From positions 1 to 64,000 of the forward strand of contig DAIPBO010000014.1 of the NCBI GenBank assembly GCA_036774405.1: a DNA stretch of 64,000 nt, given 5' to 3'. The translations under genes and the position numbers were made by a program. The DNA is from JAAYDS01 sp012729155 (lineage in GTDB: Bacteria > Chloroflexota > Anaerolineae > UBA1429). A model generated the notes under the pieces. That model did no database searches and was not told where the DNA came from. It saw nothing but the letters and a program-made list of their open reading frames with translations. Of the stretch, positions 8,334 to 17,038 are shown one piece after another (the first letter of the stretch is position 1; each line of letters starts with the position of its first letter).

Positions 8334-9862
8334 CTGGCCCCTATCGCAGCGATGGCGTCTGACGCTGGCTTGAGAGATCGGTAGAGCGAACGGTACACCG
8401 GATAGTACTCGTTATAGACGGTCTCGTTGGCGGCTATGGGCTCGACGCGGTCGACGATGTGGATTGTTTGGGCGCAAGCCTCGGGCACCGAGCCAAAGGT
8501 ACCGGCTCCTACGCCCGCCAACAGCGCAGCGCCAAAAGCTGTGCTGTCGGTTACATTGATGGTCACCAGCTCGGTGCCGAACACATCGGCGATGATCTGC
8601 CGCCACACCAGACTGCGGGCGCCACCCCCTACTGCGCGCACCTGGTTCACGGGGATGGCCAGGTCGCGGAAGAGCTCGATACAGTCTCGCAGGCTATAGG
8701 CCACGCCCTCGAGCACGGCGCGCACCATGTGGCGTTTGTCGTGCCGCAGGGTGAGGCCTACAAAGCTGCCGCGCGCGTTGGCATCAGGGTACGGCGTGCG
8801 CTCGCCGGTGAGATAGGGCAAGAACAGCAGGCCTTCGCAGCCGGCTGGCGCCTGGGCCGACTCGGCGGTCAAGATCTCGTAGGTATCCACGCCAGTGAGC
8901 CGGGCCACGTTGCGCTCCTCGAGGCCCAGGGCATCGCGGAACCAACGGAAGGAGCCGCCGGCAGATAGCGTCACACCCATAACGTGCCAACGATCGGGCA
9001 CGGCATGGCAAAAGGTATGCAGACGACCCTCGGGGTCGCGGCTAGGCTCTTCGGTATAGGCGAACACCACGCCCGAGGTGCCCATGGTCACCGACACGAG
9101 GCCAGGCTCGACGATGCCGGTGCCCACGCCACTCGCCGCCTGGTCGCCAGCGCCACCGACCACAGGCGTGCCTGCCTTGAGGCCCGTCGCCTCGGCCACC
9201 TCGGCGGTGATACGACCGGTGATGGTCGGCGATTCGACCACCTCAGGGAGCCAGCTCGGGGGGATGCCCAGCGCCTCGAGCACGGGGGCGCTCCATTCAC
9301 GGCGAGCCACATCCAGCAACACGGTGCCAGAGGCGTCAGATACCTCGGTGGCATACACGCCGGTGAGCCTGTAACGGATATAGTCTTTGGGCAACAGCAC
9401 GTGGGCTGCCTGTGCATAGACCTCTGGCTCGTTCTCGCGTGTCCAGATGATCTTGGGGGCAGTGAACCCCGGCAGCGCCGGGTTGAGGGTCAGGTCCAGA
9501 AAGCGCTCGCGCCCCACGGTGTTCATGATCCATTCGCACTGTGCCGCGGTGCGCTGGTCGTTCCACATGATGCAGGGCCGCAGCACCTCACCTTTGGCGT
9601 CGAGCATGACCATGCCGTGCATCTGGCCCGTCAGGCCGATGGCCATGATCTCATCGCCCTTGATCTCGGCTTGTTGCAGCAAACGGCCTAACGCATCGAC
9701 TGTGGCATGCCACCAGTCGTGCGGGTCTTGCTCGGCCCACTGTGGGCGCGGCGTGTACATTGGGTATTCGCTGGTGGCGCTGGCGCGCACGGCGCCCGTT
9801 TCGTCGATCAGCAGCGCCTTGGTGCCAGTAGTGCCTACATCCATGCCAATGAGATAGGCCAT
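8330..9862 (-). CDS. xylB: Xylulokinase (FGGY-family carbohydrate kinase)
   Basis: 510-residue FGGY kinase that phosphorylates xylulose or a related ketose with ATP. The N-terminal phosphate-binding motif MDVGTTGTKALLID, the XylB-type stretch GLTGQMHGMVMLD with PCIMWNDQRT, GVGTGIVEPGLVSVTMGTSG in the centre, and AVGGGARSLVWRQIIADVFG in the C-domain are all present, and length equals that of XylB. First gene of the minus-strand operon; promoter at 9914-9942 (TTGTCA-N17-TAATAT). No xylose isomerase or sugar transporter lies beside it, so the in vivo sugar may differ from xylulose. Confidence 0.9.
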   Translation of the reverse strand: MAYLIGMDVGTTGTKALLIDETGAVRASATSEYPMYTPRPQWAEQDPHDWWHATVDALGRLLQQAEIKGDEIMAIGLTGQMHGMVMLDAKGEVLRPCIMWNDQRTAAQCEWIMNTVGRERFLDLTLNPALPGFTAPKIIWTRENEPEVYAQAAHVLLPKDYIRYRLTGVYATEVSDASGTVLLDVARREWSAPVLEALGIPPSWLPEVVESPTITGRITAEVAEATGLKAGTPVVGGAGDQAASGVGTGIVEPGLVSVTMGTSGVVFAYTEEPSRDPEGRLHTFCHAVPDRWHVMGVTLSAGGSFRWFRDALGLEERNVARLTGVDTYEILTAESAQAPAGCEGLLFLPYLTGERTPYPDANARGSFVGLTLRHDKRHMVRAVLEGVAYSLRDCIELFRDLAIPVNQVRAVGGGARSLVWRQIIADVFGTELVTINVTDSTAFGAALLAGVGAGTFGSVPEACAQTIHIVDRVEPIAANETVYNEYYPVYRSLYRSLKPASDAIAAIGAR

Positions 9863-9913
9863 GGCTTACTCCTCCTCGAACGTATGACCGCGCCTCGCAG
9901 CCAAGTAGACTCC

Positions 9914-9942
9914 ATATTAGCTCTCGCGACTTGGGCTGACAA
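9914..9942 (-). promoter_or_regulatory. sigma70-type promoter of the xylB operon
   Basis: Reading the minus strand: TTGTCA (9942-9937), 17-nt spacer, TAATAT (9919-9914), about 50 nt before the xylB start codon. Five of six and four of six matches to consensus. Confidence 0.6.
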
Positions 9943-9976
9943 GTGGCCACCCAGCCATCTGAAGCGGCGAAAGCAG

Positions 9977-10004
9977 AGCGGCGGAGCGCACTTGCTCCGC
10001 CGCT
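9977..10004 (-). terminator. Hairpin terminator after the MacB-like ABC operon
   Basis: Perfect 11-bp inverted repeat (9977-9987 with 9994-10004, 6-nt loop) lying 18 nt past the stop codon of the ATPase gene at 10022. The U-tract on the minus strand is weak (CTGCTTTCG), so termination is likely but not certain. Confidence 0.55.
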
Positions 10005-10021
10005 ACAGCGAAATGCGACGT

Positions 10022-10717
10022 CTAGCGTACGTTGAGCACGTGGCCGTCGGCCAACTCGTAGGTATAGTCGGCGTACTCGCGCACGACTGGGTCGTGCGAG
10101 GTGGTCACGAGGGTCATGCCCTCTTCGTGCACGATGCTCTTGAACAGCTCAAAGATCGAGCGACCGGTGACGCTATCGAGCTCGCCCGTAGGTTCGTCTG
10201 CCAGTATCAGCCCAGGCCGGTTTACCAGCGCTCGTGCGATGGCCACACGCTGTTGCTGGCCACCCGACAGCTCTTGTGGCCGATGGCTTGCCCAACGCGT
10301 CAGGCCCACCAGCTCCAGGCATTCCATGGCGCGCTGTCGGCGCTCGCGGCGCCCGGCGCCGATCAAGCGCATGGGAAGTTCGACGTTCTCGAAAGCTGAC
10401 ATGGTGGGCATCAGCGCAAAAGACTGAAAGATAAAGCCGATGCGATGACGCCGTAGCGTGGTGAGCTGGATATCGTTGTAGGCTGCGATGTCGTTGCCGA
10501 ACAGATACACATGTCCTTCGGTGGGGTGGTCTAGCCCGCCGACAATGTTCATCAGGGTGGTCTTGCCCGAGCCAGAACGGCCCATCAGGGCAATGAACTC
10601 GCCGGGGCGCACCCAGAAATCCACCCCTCGCAGGGCATGGACCTCGATCTCATCTACATGATAGATGCGCGTGACGTGTTGGCTCTTGATTACCAGGTCG
10701 CCGTTGCTCTCGCTCAC
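10022..10717 (-). CDS. ABC transporter ATPase, MacB/LolD type
   Basis: 231-residue nucleotide-binding subunit. Walker A GRSGSGKTT near residue 44, Q-loop FIFQSFALMP, signature LSGGQQQR near 146, Walker B LILADEPTGELDS and H-loop TTSHDP are all intact. This subfamily powers FtsX-like permeases in export or extraction of lipids, peptides or drugs. GTG start with AAGG upstream. It lies 12 nt after a second ATPase of the same subfamily, downstream of the FtsX-like permease (11799-14696) and lipoprotein adaptor (14712-16196), so the four genes probably form one exporter operon. Two ATPases with one permease could form a heterodimer (inference). Confidence 0.93.
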   Translation of the reverse strand: MSESNGDLVIKSQHVTRIYHVDEIEVHALRGVDFWVRPGEFIALMGRSGSGKTTLMNIVGGLDHPTEGHVYLFGNDIAAYNDIQLTTLRRHRIGFIFQSFALMPTMSAFENVELPMRLIGAGRRERRQRAMECLELVGLTRWASHRPQELSGGQQQRVAIARALVNRPGLILADEPTGELDSVTGRSIFELFKSIVHEEGMTLVTTSHDPVVREYADYTYELADGHVLNVR

Positions 10718-10729
10718 GAATCAACCTTC

Positions 10730-11797
10730 CTACTCTTCTTTTTTCTGCCGCAGCAACCCACGCAGCCCGCGGCTGGCGTCGGCAAGGCGAAGTCGCCAAT
10801 CTTTGGACTGCTGCTGAGGCCCCCAGCTCTCGGCCACCTCAGAGACGCGCGCGGCCTGTGCCGAGGCATCGACCACACCCTGTGCTGGCCGCACAATGAT
10901 GCCGTCGTCGGCCAGGTCGACCTGGGCGCGATCAGAGATGCCCATCGCTTCGAGATATTCGCGTGGGATCTGCAAACGTCCGGCATAGTCGACCACCACA
11001 TACTCATGATAGTCGGCCACTGCTGCGGGTGTCTCTTGAGCCTCGGCATCCTGGTCATCCGTGTCGGTGTCTTGAGCGACTTCCTGGTCGCGCAAGCGCC
11101 GCACACGCTCGCTCGAAGTACGGCCGTCACGGATGGTCACCACACGGTCGACCTGGTCCGAGACGCGGATGTCGTGCGTCACCAGCAGGATCGTCAGGCC
11201 ATACTGCTCATTGAGCAAGCGCAGCGTATCCATGATGACCTGGGCTGTCGAAGTGTCAACCTCGCCGGTAGGCTCGTCTGCGAGCAGCAACACTGGCTTG
11301 TTGGCCAGGCTAACGCCGATGGCGGTACGCTGCTGCTCACCGCCCGATAGCTGTGCCAGGCTATGGTGGCGCCGGTCCCAAAGGTTGACGGCCTCGAGCA
11401 ACTCTTTGGTCCAGGCCTTGCGCTCATTGTAGGGCATGCCGGCCACGATCATCGGGAGTTCGACGTTCTCTTCGACCGAAAGATAGGGGATGAGGTTACG
11501 AGACGGTTGCTGCCAGACAAAGCCGACCTTTTGCCGACGATAGCGGGTTAGCGCAAAGTTGGACAGTTTGAGCAAGTCTTGCCCGTCGACGATGGCCTTG
11601 CCCGCCGAAGGGCGGTCGAGTCCGCCGAGGATATTCATCAAGCTCGACTTGCCCGAGCCGCTGGGGCCCACCAGGGCCATGAATTCGCCTCGCTCGATCA
11701 CCAGGTCGAGACCTTGCAGCGCAAAGACCTCCAAGTCTTGCACTTTGTAGATCTTGACGAGGCTATCACACAGGATCATCGGTCCATTAGAAGCCAT
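10730..11797 (-). CDS. ABC transporter ATPase with C-terminal SpoVT/AbrB-like domain
   Basis: 355 residues. Residues 1-230 are a MacB/LolD-type ATPase: Walker A GPSGSGKSS, LSGGEQQRTAIG, Walker B LLLADEPTGEVDT, H-loop VTHD. After an acidic linker (residues about 250-270, many D and E) comes VVVDYAGRLQIPREYLEAMG then VDLADDGIIVRPA, matching the swapped-hairpin AbrB/MazE fold. Typical family ATPases are about 230 residues, so the extra 120 residues are a real fusion or extension. The frame opens at 11830, but ATG 11797, one base after the permease stop, follows GGAGAGGCGG and is preferred. The domain's role, DNA binding or dimerisation, is unknown. Confidence 0.88.
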   Translation of the reverse strand: MASNGPMILCDSLVKIYKVQDLEVFALQGLDLVIERGEFMALVGPSGSGKSSLMNILGGLDRPSAGKAIVDGQDLLKLSNFALTRYRRQKVGFVWQQPSRNLIPYLSVEENVELPMIVAGMPYNERKAWTKELLEAVNLWDRRHHSLAQLSGGEQQRTAIGVSLANKPVLLLADEPTGEVDTSTAQVIMDTLRLLNEQYGLTILLVTHDIRVSDQVDRVVTIRDGRTSSERVRRLRDQEVAQDTDTDDQDAEAQETPAAVADYHEYVVVDYAGRLQIPREYLEAMGISDRAQVDLADDGIIVRPAQGVVDASAQAARVSEVAESWGPQQQSKDWRLRLADASRGLRGLLRQKKEE

Positions 11798-11798
11798 A

Positions 11799-14696
11799 TC
11801 AGACCGCCTCTCCAAGTTTGACGGCTTCAAAGATGCGCAGGTGCAGCAGGAAGTAGATCATGCTGCCCACGGCGGCCAAGAGCATCACCGCAAACACAGC
11901 ATAGATGCGAATGATATCTCCCCAGGCGATCAGCACCACGAAGGGAGGGATGGTAGCATTCTGTGAGCCGCCCACCTGCAAGAAGGGGATGAACAGCCGG
12001 CTCACCCACACCCCGATGACTGTGCCTGAGGTGATCCCCGAGACGATCAGGGTGAGCTGCTCGATGCCCAGAAAGCCGATCATCTGCCCCACCGAGAGGC
12101 CGATGGCGCGCATCACGCCGAACTCGATGTAGCGCTGCCGGAAAGAGATATAGGTGTGCAGCAAAAAGCCGAGCACGGTGAGCAACGCCGCAGCCACAAA
12201 TCCCACCGAGAGAATGCCGAACACGCCGGTACGCTCAGGCTTGGCCTGTTCCTGCTCGATGGCTTTGGAGCTGCTATAGGCCGACACCACGTTGATGTCG
12301 TACTGCTTGAGGTCGTCGACGATTTTCTCGATCTCTGCCTCGGGCTCGGTGCTGATCCACACTTCGTAAGGATACTCACCACCCATCTGTTCAAAGATAT
12401 AGTCGAGGTTGCCGACGAAGAAGTAGTCGATGTCGTTCTGGTCATCAGGGTAGAACGTTGGGAAGTAATCAATGACGTCAGCGATGATGAAATCGACCTC
12501 GCGTCGTTCGCCATACACCGAGATGGTGATAGGCACGCGGTCGCCCACGCCGAGGGTGAAATCACGCAAAAAGCCAGGGTTCACCAGCACCGCCGAGTTG
12601 TCCAGAGCCAGGCGGTTCATCAGCACGCCCAGGTTGCTCCAGGCAAAGTCTTCGCGGAAAAAGGCCACCTTGGGGAACTCGACCCGATCGATGCCATAGA
12701 TGCGCGCTCGGGTCGATGCCCTGGACATTCGAACTTCGACCGGATAGTTACCCACGCGGATGGCGCCGGTGACGCCCTCCGCCTTGAGGTGTTCGCTGAC
12801 GGGGACAAAAGCCCATCCCTGGAACTGCCCTTGTGTTGAGGCTGTCGTGGATTCGCCCTCGCCGGCGGTGTCAGAGGCCAATTCGGTATTTTCTCCAGAT
12901 TCGATGAGCTGATAGTCAGCGCCATAGCGGTAGCGCCACGAGTCTAGCATGCTCTGATCTAGCGTGCGCGCCATCGAGGCGGTAAAGGTTGCCAGGCTCA
13001 GCGTCAGCACCAGCAACAACAGGGCGCCGGTGTACTGCTTGGAGACGCGCGCCAGTTGCCGAAAGGCCAGGACGATAGATACGGCCCGTACCACGTGCCC
13101 CGAGAGCCAGGCCAACGCCTCCATCACCATAGGAAAGATGCGCACGAGCAAGAGCGATACGGCAAAGATGGTGATGGCCGGAACCAGGAAGAGTAACGGA
13201 TCCTGGAAGGGGTTGCCACCCGATTGTCCGCCCAGAAAGTCGATGGTCCCGCGATTCCGCAGCGTATAGTAGCCATATCCTGCGGGAATGAGCAGCAAAA
13301 AGTCCAGGAAGTAGCGTTGCCAGAAGGGCTTTTCCATTGCACGGGCGCGGTCGCGCTTGTAGGTGACGATGGTCAGCCGCGCTGCTTGCATGGCCGGCCA
13401 TAGCGTGGCAACAAAGGCGATGCCCACACCCAAAAGGGCCATGCGGATGGCCCGTGGCGTGATCGTCACGGGCAAGGGCTGTCGGTCGCCAAAGGTGAGG
13501 AATGAGATGGTATTACCCATCACCACTGCCAGCCAGCGGCCCACATACAGGCCGGCTACCAGGCCGACAATGCCCACCGTCAACGCCTGCAGCGCATAGA
13601 TGCCCACCACCTGAGCATCGCCAGCTCCACGGCTCTTCAAGATGGCGATCTCACCGCGTTGGCGTTCGACCACCAGCCCAGAGATCAGCCCGATAAAGTA
13701 GAGCACCAGCCCGAGGATCGGCACCGAAAAGACATAGAGCACGATCGTCATCACAAAGGTGGTGTAACGATAGTTCTCGAGTTGCTGCAATGGTGAGATG
13801 TCGAGCACCGTATTGTTGAGCAGCGTGCTGACGCGCGAGTTGGTATAGTTGATACGCCCCACTAGCTCGGGCACATCGTCGGTGCGCACATCCTCGCCGT
13901 CGAATACGATGTACCAGACGGCGGCATAGATCTCGCCTTCCATACTGGGGGCAACCCGCGTCCGAAAGCTCTCTTCGGGCACGGCCAGGTTAGTGGCCAA
14001 CGACTTGGGGCTGTAGAACCAGTAGGGGTCGTTCTCATCGATGGCGACCCAGATGCCCGCGATGCGTATGGTGAACTGGGTGGCTTTGGGCCTGACACCA
14101 GATTCATCTGTAGCCGCTTCAGGCTGGCGAAACATGATGTAGCTCTCACCAGGCTGCAGGCCGGTTTGCTCGGCAAACTCCTGGCTTATCGCTACCTCGA
14201 TCATATCCGAATCGCCCGTTGCCGGCTGTGGAAACTGGCCTTCGATGATGTTCACATGTTCCTGAAAGCCATCGACAAAGCCGATGCTCACCCAGCCAAG
14301 GGGCTGTCGGATGCCGATGTAGGCAGCGTCCGACATGGGGAATAGCGAAAAGTTGTCGCTCTTGATGTATCGCGCCGTAGACAATGCCGGTAGGCCGATC
14401 GATCCAGGCACCGAGTTCGAGATGTACTCGTTGACTGGCTCAAAGTCTTCCATGTCGATGGCGCCATGCCAAGCACCGATGTAGCGGTACATAAAGGCAA
14501 AGGGCGGTCTGATACGTCCCTCGCCGGCCTTGGAGAGCTCATCTTTGAGCACCTTAAAGTTCGCAGCGTCGGTGTAGAGCGGGATGCTGCTCATCAGCGC
14601 GACAGCTGTCACCAGGCCGACGATGAGGCAGAGGGTCAACCCCTTGTTGTTCCACAGCCTCTTGAAGGCTATGAGAATCACCGAGATAAAGTTCAT
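11799..14696 (-). CDS. FtsX-like ABC permease, MacB-type superfamily
   Basis: 965-residue membrane subunit of the exporter. An N-terminal hydrophobic segment (residues about 18-38) is followed by a large extracytoplasmic domain to about 300, a first FtsX-like bundle (TTFVMTIVLYVFSVPILG onward, to about 430), further transmembrane segments around 470-530, a second extracytoplasmic domain, and a C-terminal FtsX bundle (about 825-950) ending LLHLRIFEAVKLGEAV. Two FtsX domains in one chain match the long permeases found with LolD-type ATPases, rather than the 650-residue MacB. Start codon follows AGGGG; adaptor gene 15 nt upstream, ATPase 1 nt downstream. Substrate unknown. Confidence 0.9.
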   Translation of the reverse strand: MNFISVILIAFKRLWNNKGLTLCLIVGLVTAVALMSSIPLYTDAANFKVLKDELSKAGEGRIRPPFAFMYRYIGAWHGAIDMEDFEPVNEYISNSVPGSIGLPALSTARYIKSDNFSLFPMSDAAYIGIRQPLGWVSIGFVDGFQEHVNIIEGQFPQPATGDSDMIEVAISQEFAEQTGLQPGESYIMFRQPEAATDESGVRPKATQFTIRIAGIWVAIDENDPYWFYSPKSLATNLAVPEESFRTRVAPSMEGEIYAAVWYIVFDGEDVRTDDVPELVGRINYTNSRVSTLLNNTVLDISPLQQLENYRYTTFVMTIVLYVFSVPILGLVLYFIGLISGLVVERQRGEIAILKSRGAGDAQVVGIYALQALTVGIVGLVAGLYVGRWLAVVMGNTISFLTFGDRQPLPVTITPRAIRMALLGVGIAFVATLWPAMQAARLTIVTYKRDRARAMEKPFWQRYFLDFLLLIPAGYGYYTLRNRGTIDFLGGQSGGNPFQDPLLFLVPAITIFAVSLLLVRIFPMVMEALAWLSGHVVRAVSIVLAFRQLARVSKQYTGALLLLVLTLSLATFTASMARTLDQSMLDSWRYRYGADYQLIESGENTELASDTAGEGESTTASTQGQFQGWAFVPVSEHLKAEGVTGAIRVGNYPVEVRMSRASTRARIYGIDRVEFPKVAFFREDFAWSNLGVLMNRLALDNSAVLVNPGFLRDFTLGVGDRVPITISVYGERREVDFIIADVIDYFPTFYPDDQNDIDYFFVGNLDYIFEQMGGEYPYEVWISTEPEAEIEKIVDDLKQYDINVVSAYSSSKAIEQEQAKPERTGVFGILSVGFVAAALLTVLGFLLHTYISFRQRYIEFGVMRAIGLSVGQMIGFLGIEQLTLIVSGITSGTVIGVWVSRLFIPFLQVGGSQNATIPPFVVLIAWGDIIRIYAVFAVMLLAAVGSMIYFLLHLRIFEAVKLGEAV

Positions 14697-14711
14697 CAGG
14701 ATTTCCCCTGC

Positions 14712-16196
14712 TTATTGTCCGACAATGATCTGGCCTTCCTCAAGGCCATCTTTGATCTCGACGCGTTCAGTGCTCTGGATGCCAGTGGTCACATCCACGC
14801 GCCGCTGTGCGTCGCCCTCTTGTACCACTACAAAAGTGCGCCCGCTAAACGTGCGGATGGCCGCGGGTGGCAGCCAAAGGGCATCGCCGATGCGTTCGAT
14901 GACCACATTCACGCGTACGAGATCGCCCGGGTTTAGCACGAGGTCGTCAGGATCGAACGAGATATGCGTCATCTTGTCGGCTTCTTCGACCGACTGCCCA
15001 CCACCGCCACCGTAGGGATAGGGCAGCTGGATGATCTTGGCGCTGAGCTCTTTGCCCGGATAGGCCGACAGCACCAGCGTGGCATCCATGCCCTCTTGCA
15101 GGCGCTGTAGCTGTGAACTCAGCGGCTCTGCCGTCACTTCGAGGTCTGCCTCGTCAGAGACCACAAAGACCTCGCGATAGGCCTCTGTGTTACGACCCTC
15201 ATAGGCCGATACAGAGGTTATCTTGCCTTTGATAGGCGAGACGATCTGAGTCTCCCCCACCTGGGCTTCGAGGCGCTCGACGGCCAGCTTGTTGCGATCG
15301 ACATTCTTGGTCAGTTGGGGGTCGATCTCAGCTTCGAGCTTGGCAACCTCGAGCTCTTTGAGGCGGATGTTCTGTTGCCTGATCTGAATGTCGAGCACCA
15401 GACGTCCGCGATTCTGCAACGCCTTTTCCAGATCGGCCTCACGGCCGCGGATGGCTGCGGCGTCAGGGCCATCCAGCAGGTCTTGCAGGCGCAACTCCTG
15501 AATGCGGACGGACTCTTCGGCCGACTGCACGCTGGCCTGGGCCGAATCGCACGCGGCGCCCTTGGTCTGTCCGCAGGTGCTGTCACGGCTCACCTGAGCC
15601 GACCACAGGCTGTTGCGGGCGCGCTCCAGCTCGCTACGGGCGATCTGGGTATCGACCTCGCTCGCGCCGGCACGTAGGTCATCGAGGGCAGCCTGGGCCA
15701 GCTCGACATCCAGGTTGGCTCCGGCGAGCGACTGTTGCAGCTTGGCAAGCTCTAGCCTCATGATGTCCAGGTCGATCGCGGCCTTGTCGACGGTGAACTG
15801 CTGCGATGTCTGGGCTTCGCCCAGGTTCAGCTCGGCCGTCTCTAGCTCGATCTGGGCCTGCGCCAACTGACGCAGCAGATCATCATTTTCGAGTTCGGCC
15901 AGCACGGTACCCGCTTCGACCAGGTCGTTACGCTCGACATAGACGCGCTTGACGCGCCCCCCTGTACGGAAAAAGAGCGACTCTTCAATCACCGGCGATA
16001 CACGACCGGTGAAGGAGAGGCTGTCGATCACCTCACCACGCCGCACCGTGTAGGTGGGCTTTTCTGGTACAGCAGGTGGGGGAATGGGGGTCGGTGTTGC
16101 CTGAGTGCTAGTAGTGCCGCCTCCTCCTGAGGTGCAACCGGTGATCAGGACGGCCATAAGGGCCAGGGAGGCGATGAACCGACGGGGTTTGAACAT
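14712..16196 (-). CDS. HlyD/MacA-like periplasmic adaptor lipoprotein
   Basis: 494 residues. Signal peptide with lipobox LITGC (Cys21), then a Gly/Ser/Thr/Pro linker, a barrel-sandwich half YTVRRGEVIDSLSFTGRVSP, a long coiled-coil hairpin (about 110-310, rich in E, L, Q, A), the second barrel half VGETQIVSPIKGKITSVSAYEG, and a C-terminal beta-barrel/MP domain ending DGLEEGQIIVGQ. This is the MacA/HlyD family order. As a lipoprotein it would sit outside the cytoplasmic membrane and bridge substrate to the FtsX-like permease. First gene of the exporter operon, with a promoter at 16348-16377. No outer-membrane TolC-like gene is nearby, which fits a cell with one membrane. Confidence 0.9.
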   Translation of the reverse strand: MFKPRRFIASLALMAVLITGCTSGGGGTTSTQATPTPIPPPAVPEKPTYTVRRGEVIDSLSFTGRVSPVIEESLFFRTGGRVKRVYVERNDLVEAGTVLAELENDDLLRQLAQAQIELETAELNLGEAQTSQQFTVDKAAIDLDIMRLELAKLQQSLAGANLDVELAQAALDDLRAGASEVDTQIARSELERARNSLWSAQVSRDSTCGQTKGAACDSAQASVQSAEESVRIQELRLQDLLDGPDAAAIRGREADLEKALQNRGRLVLDIQIRQQNIRLKELEVAKLEAEIDPQLTKNVDRNKLAVERLEAQVGETQIVSPIKGKITSVSAYEGRNTEAYREVFVVSDEADLEVTAEPLSSQLQRLQEGMDATLVLSAYPGKELSAKIIQLPYPYGGGGGQSVEEADKMTHISFDPDDLVLNPGDLVRVNVVIERIGDALWLPPAAIRTFSGRTFVVVQEGDAQRRVDVTTGIQSTERVEIKDGLEEGQIIVGQ

Positions 16197-16347
16197 CTTG
16201 CTGTCTCTCCACTCTGGATTCGACGCAACGACGCGTCTGCTAGAGGCCGTCTCTCACAAGGGATCCAGCACCCAAGCGCAGCTGCGACGATGCTGGGCTG
16301 CCTACTCCACGCCCCATTGCATCGGTGTCAGATAGAGCCGATGCCTC

Positions 16348-16377
16348 AATATAACCTAAAGGCAGCATAGATGACAA
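16348..16377 (-). promoter_or_regulatory. sigma70-type promoter of the exporter operon
   Basis: Minus strand: TTGTCA (16377-16372), 18-nt spacer, TATATT (16353-16348), about 150 nt upstream of the adaptor start. The leader between it and the start codon holds nothing further that I recognise. Confidence 0.55.
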
Positions 16378-16411
16378 GGGGCAGTGGTATGTTTCGTCGA
16401 GCATGAGCCGC

Positions 16412-16861
16412 CTAGGCTTCTGGTTTGACGATCGCTGTTACGGTGATGGTTACATCTGGATGCAACCGCACCTGGACCTTGTGGCGGCCCAACTCGCGAA
16501 TGGGGTCTGAGAGGAGCACTTTGCGACGATCGACAGGCTCGCCCAGTTGAGCTTCTAGCGCACGGGCAATGTCGGCCGAGGTGATCGACCCATACAGGCG
16601 CTCAGACTCGCCGACTTTGGCGGTGAACGCCAACTCGATGTCTCCCAGTTGTTGCGCGCGTTGTTGCGCGGTGGCGCGTTCGCGCTCGTTTTGCCGGCGC
16701 TGCTCTTCTTCGCGCGCAGCAAACTCTTTCAGTGCGCTCTCAGTGGCGATGACAGCGAGCCCGCGAGCGAGCAGGTAATTGCGAGCATAGCCATCAGCGA
16801 CGTTTTTGACCTCGCCGGCTTTGCCCAACCGGTTGACATCTTTGATTAGTATAACCTGCAT
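16412..16861 (-). CDS. rplI: 50S ribosomal protein L9
   Basis: 149 residues, the family's usual length. N-terminal rRNA-binding domain MQVILIKDVNRLGKAGEVKNV with GYARNYLLARGLA, a long connecting helix rich in E, R and Q (residues about 45-75), and the C-terminal domain with LYGSITSADIA and GRHKVQVRLHPDV. L9 binds 23S rRNA near the L1 stalk. Unlike many bacteria, rpsR, ssb or rpsF are not beside it; it stands alone behind its own promoter (16894-16922). Confidence 0.97.
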   Translation of the reverse strand: MQVILIKDVNRLGKAGEVKNVADGYARNYLLARGLAVIATESALKEFAAREEEQRRQNERERATAQQRAQQLGDIELAFTAKVGESERLYGSITSADIARALEAQLGEPVDRRKVLLSDPIRELGRHKVQVRLHPDVTITVTAIVKPEA

Positions 16862-16893
16862 GCGGCCCCTCCAAGACAGGTTCAGACCCAGAC

Positions 16894-16922
16894 ATAATAC
16901 ACGCGATAAAGATCGGCCTCAA
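16894..16922 (-). promoter_or_regulatory. sigma70-type promoter of rplI
   Basis: Minus strand: TTGAGG (16922-16917), 17-nt spacer, TATTAT (16899-16894), about 33 nt upstream of the L9 start codon; a GGAGGGGC ribosome site follows. Confidence 0.6.
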
Positions 16923-16988
16923 ATAGCGCCACTGTGCTGTGCAATGAGCACATGGCCAGAGTGTGCTGCCCTTGGTGCAGAAATGCAA

Positions 16989-17020
16989 GAGGCGGAGGGC
17001 TTTCGATGGCCCCCCGCCTC
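16989..17020 (-). terminator. Intrinsic terminator after the SPFH gene
   Basis: Arms GAGGCGG (16989-16995) and CCGCCTC (17014-17020) with an inner GGGC/GCCC pair. On the minus strand the hairpin is followed by TTGCATTTCTG. It starts 19 nt past the SPFH stop codon. Confidence 0.65.
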
Positions 17021-17038
17021 AGATGATCTGGCGTATTG

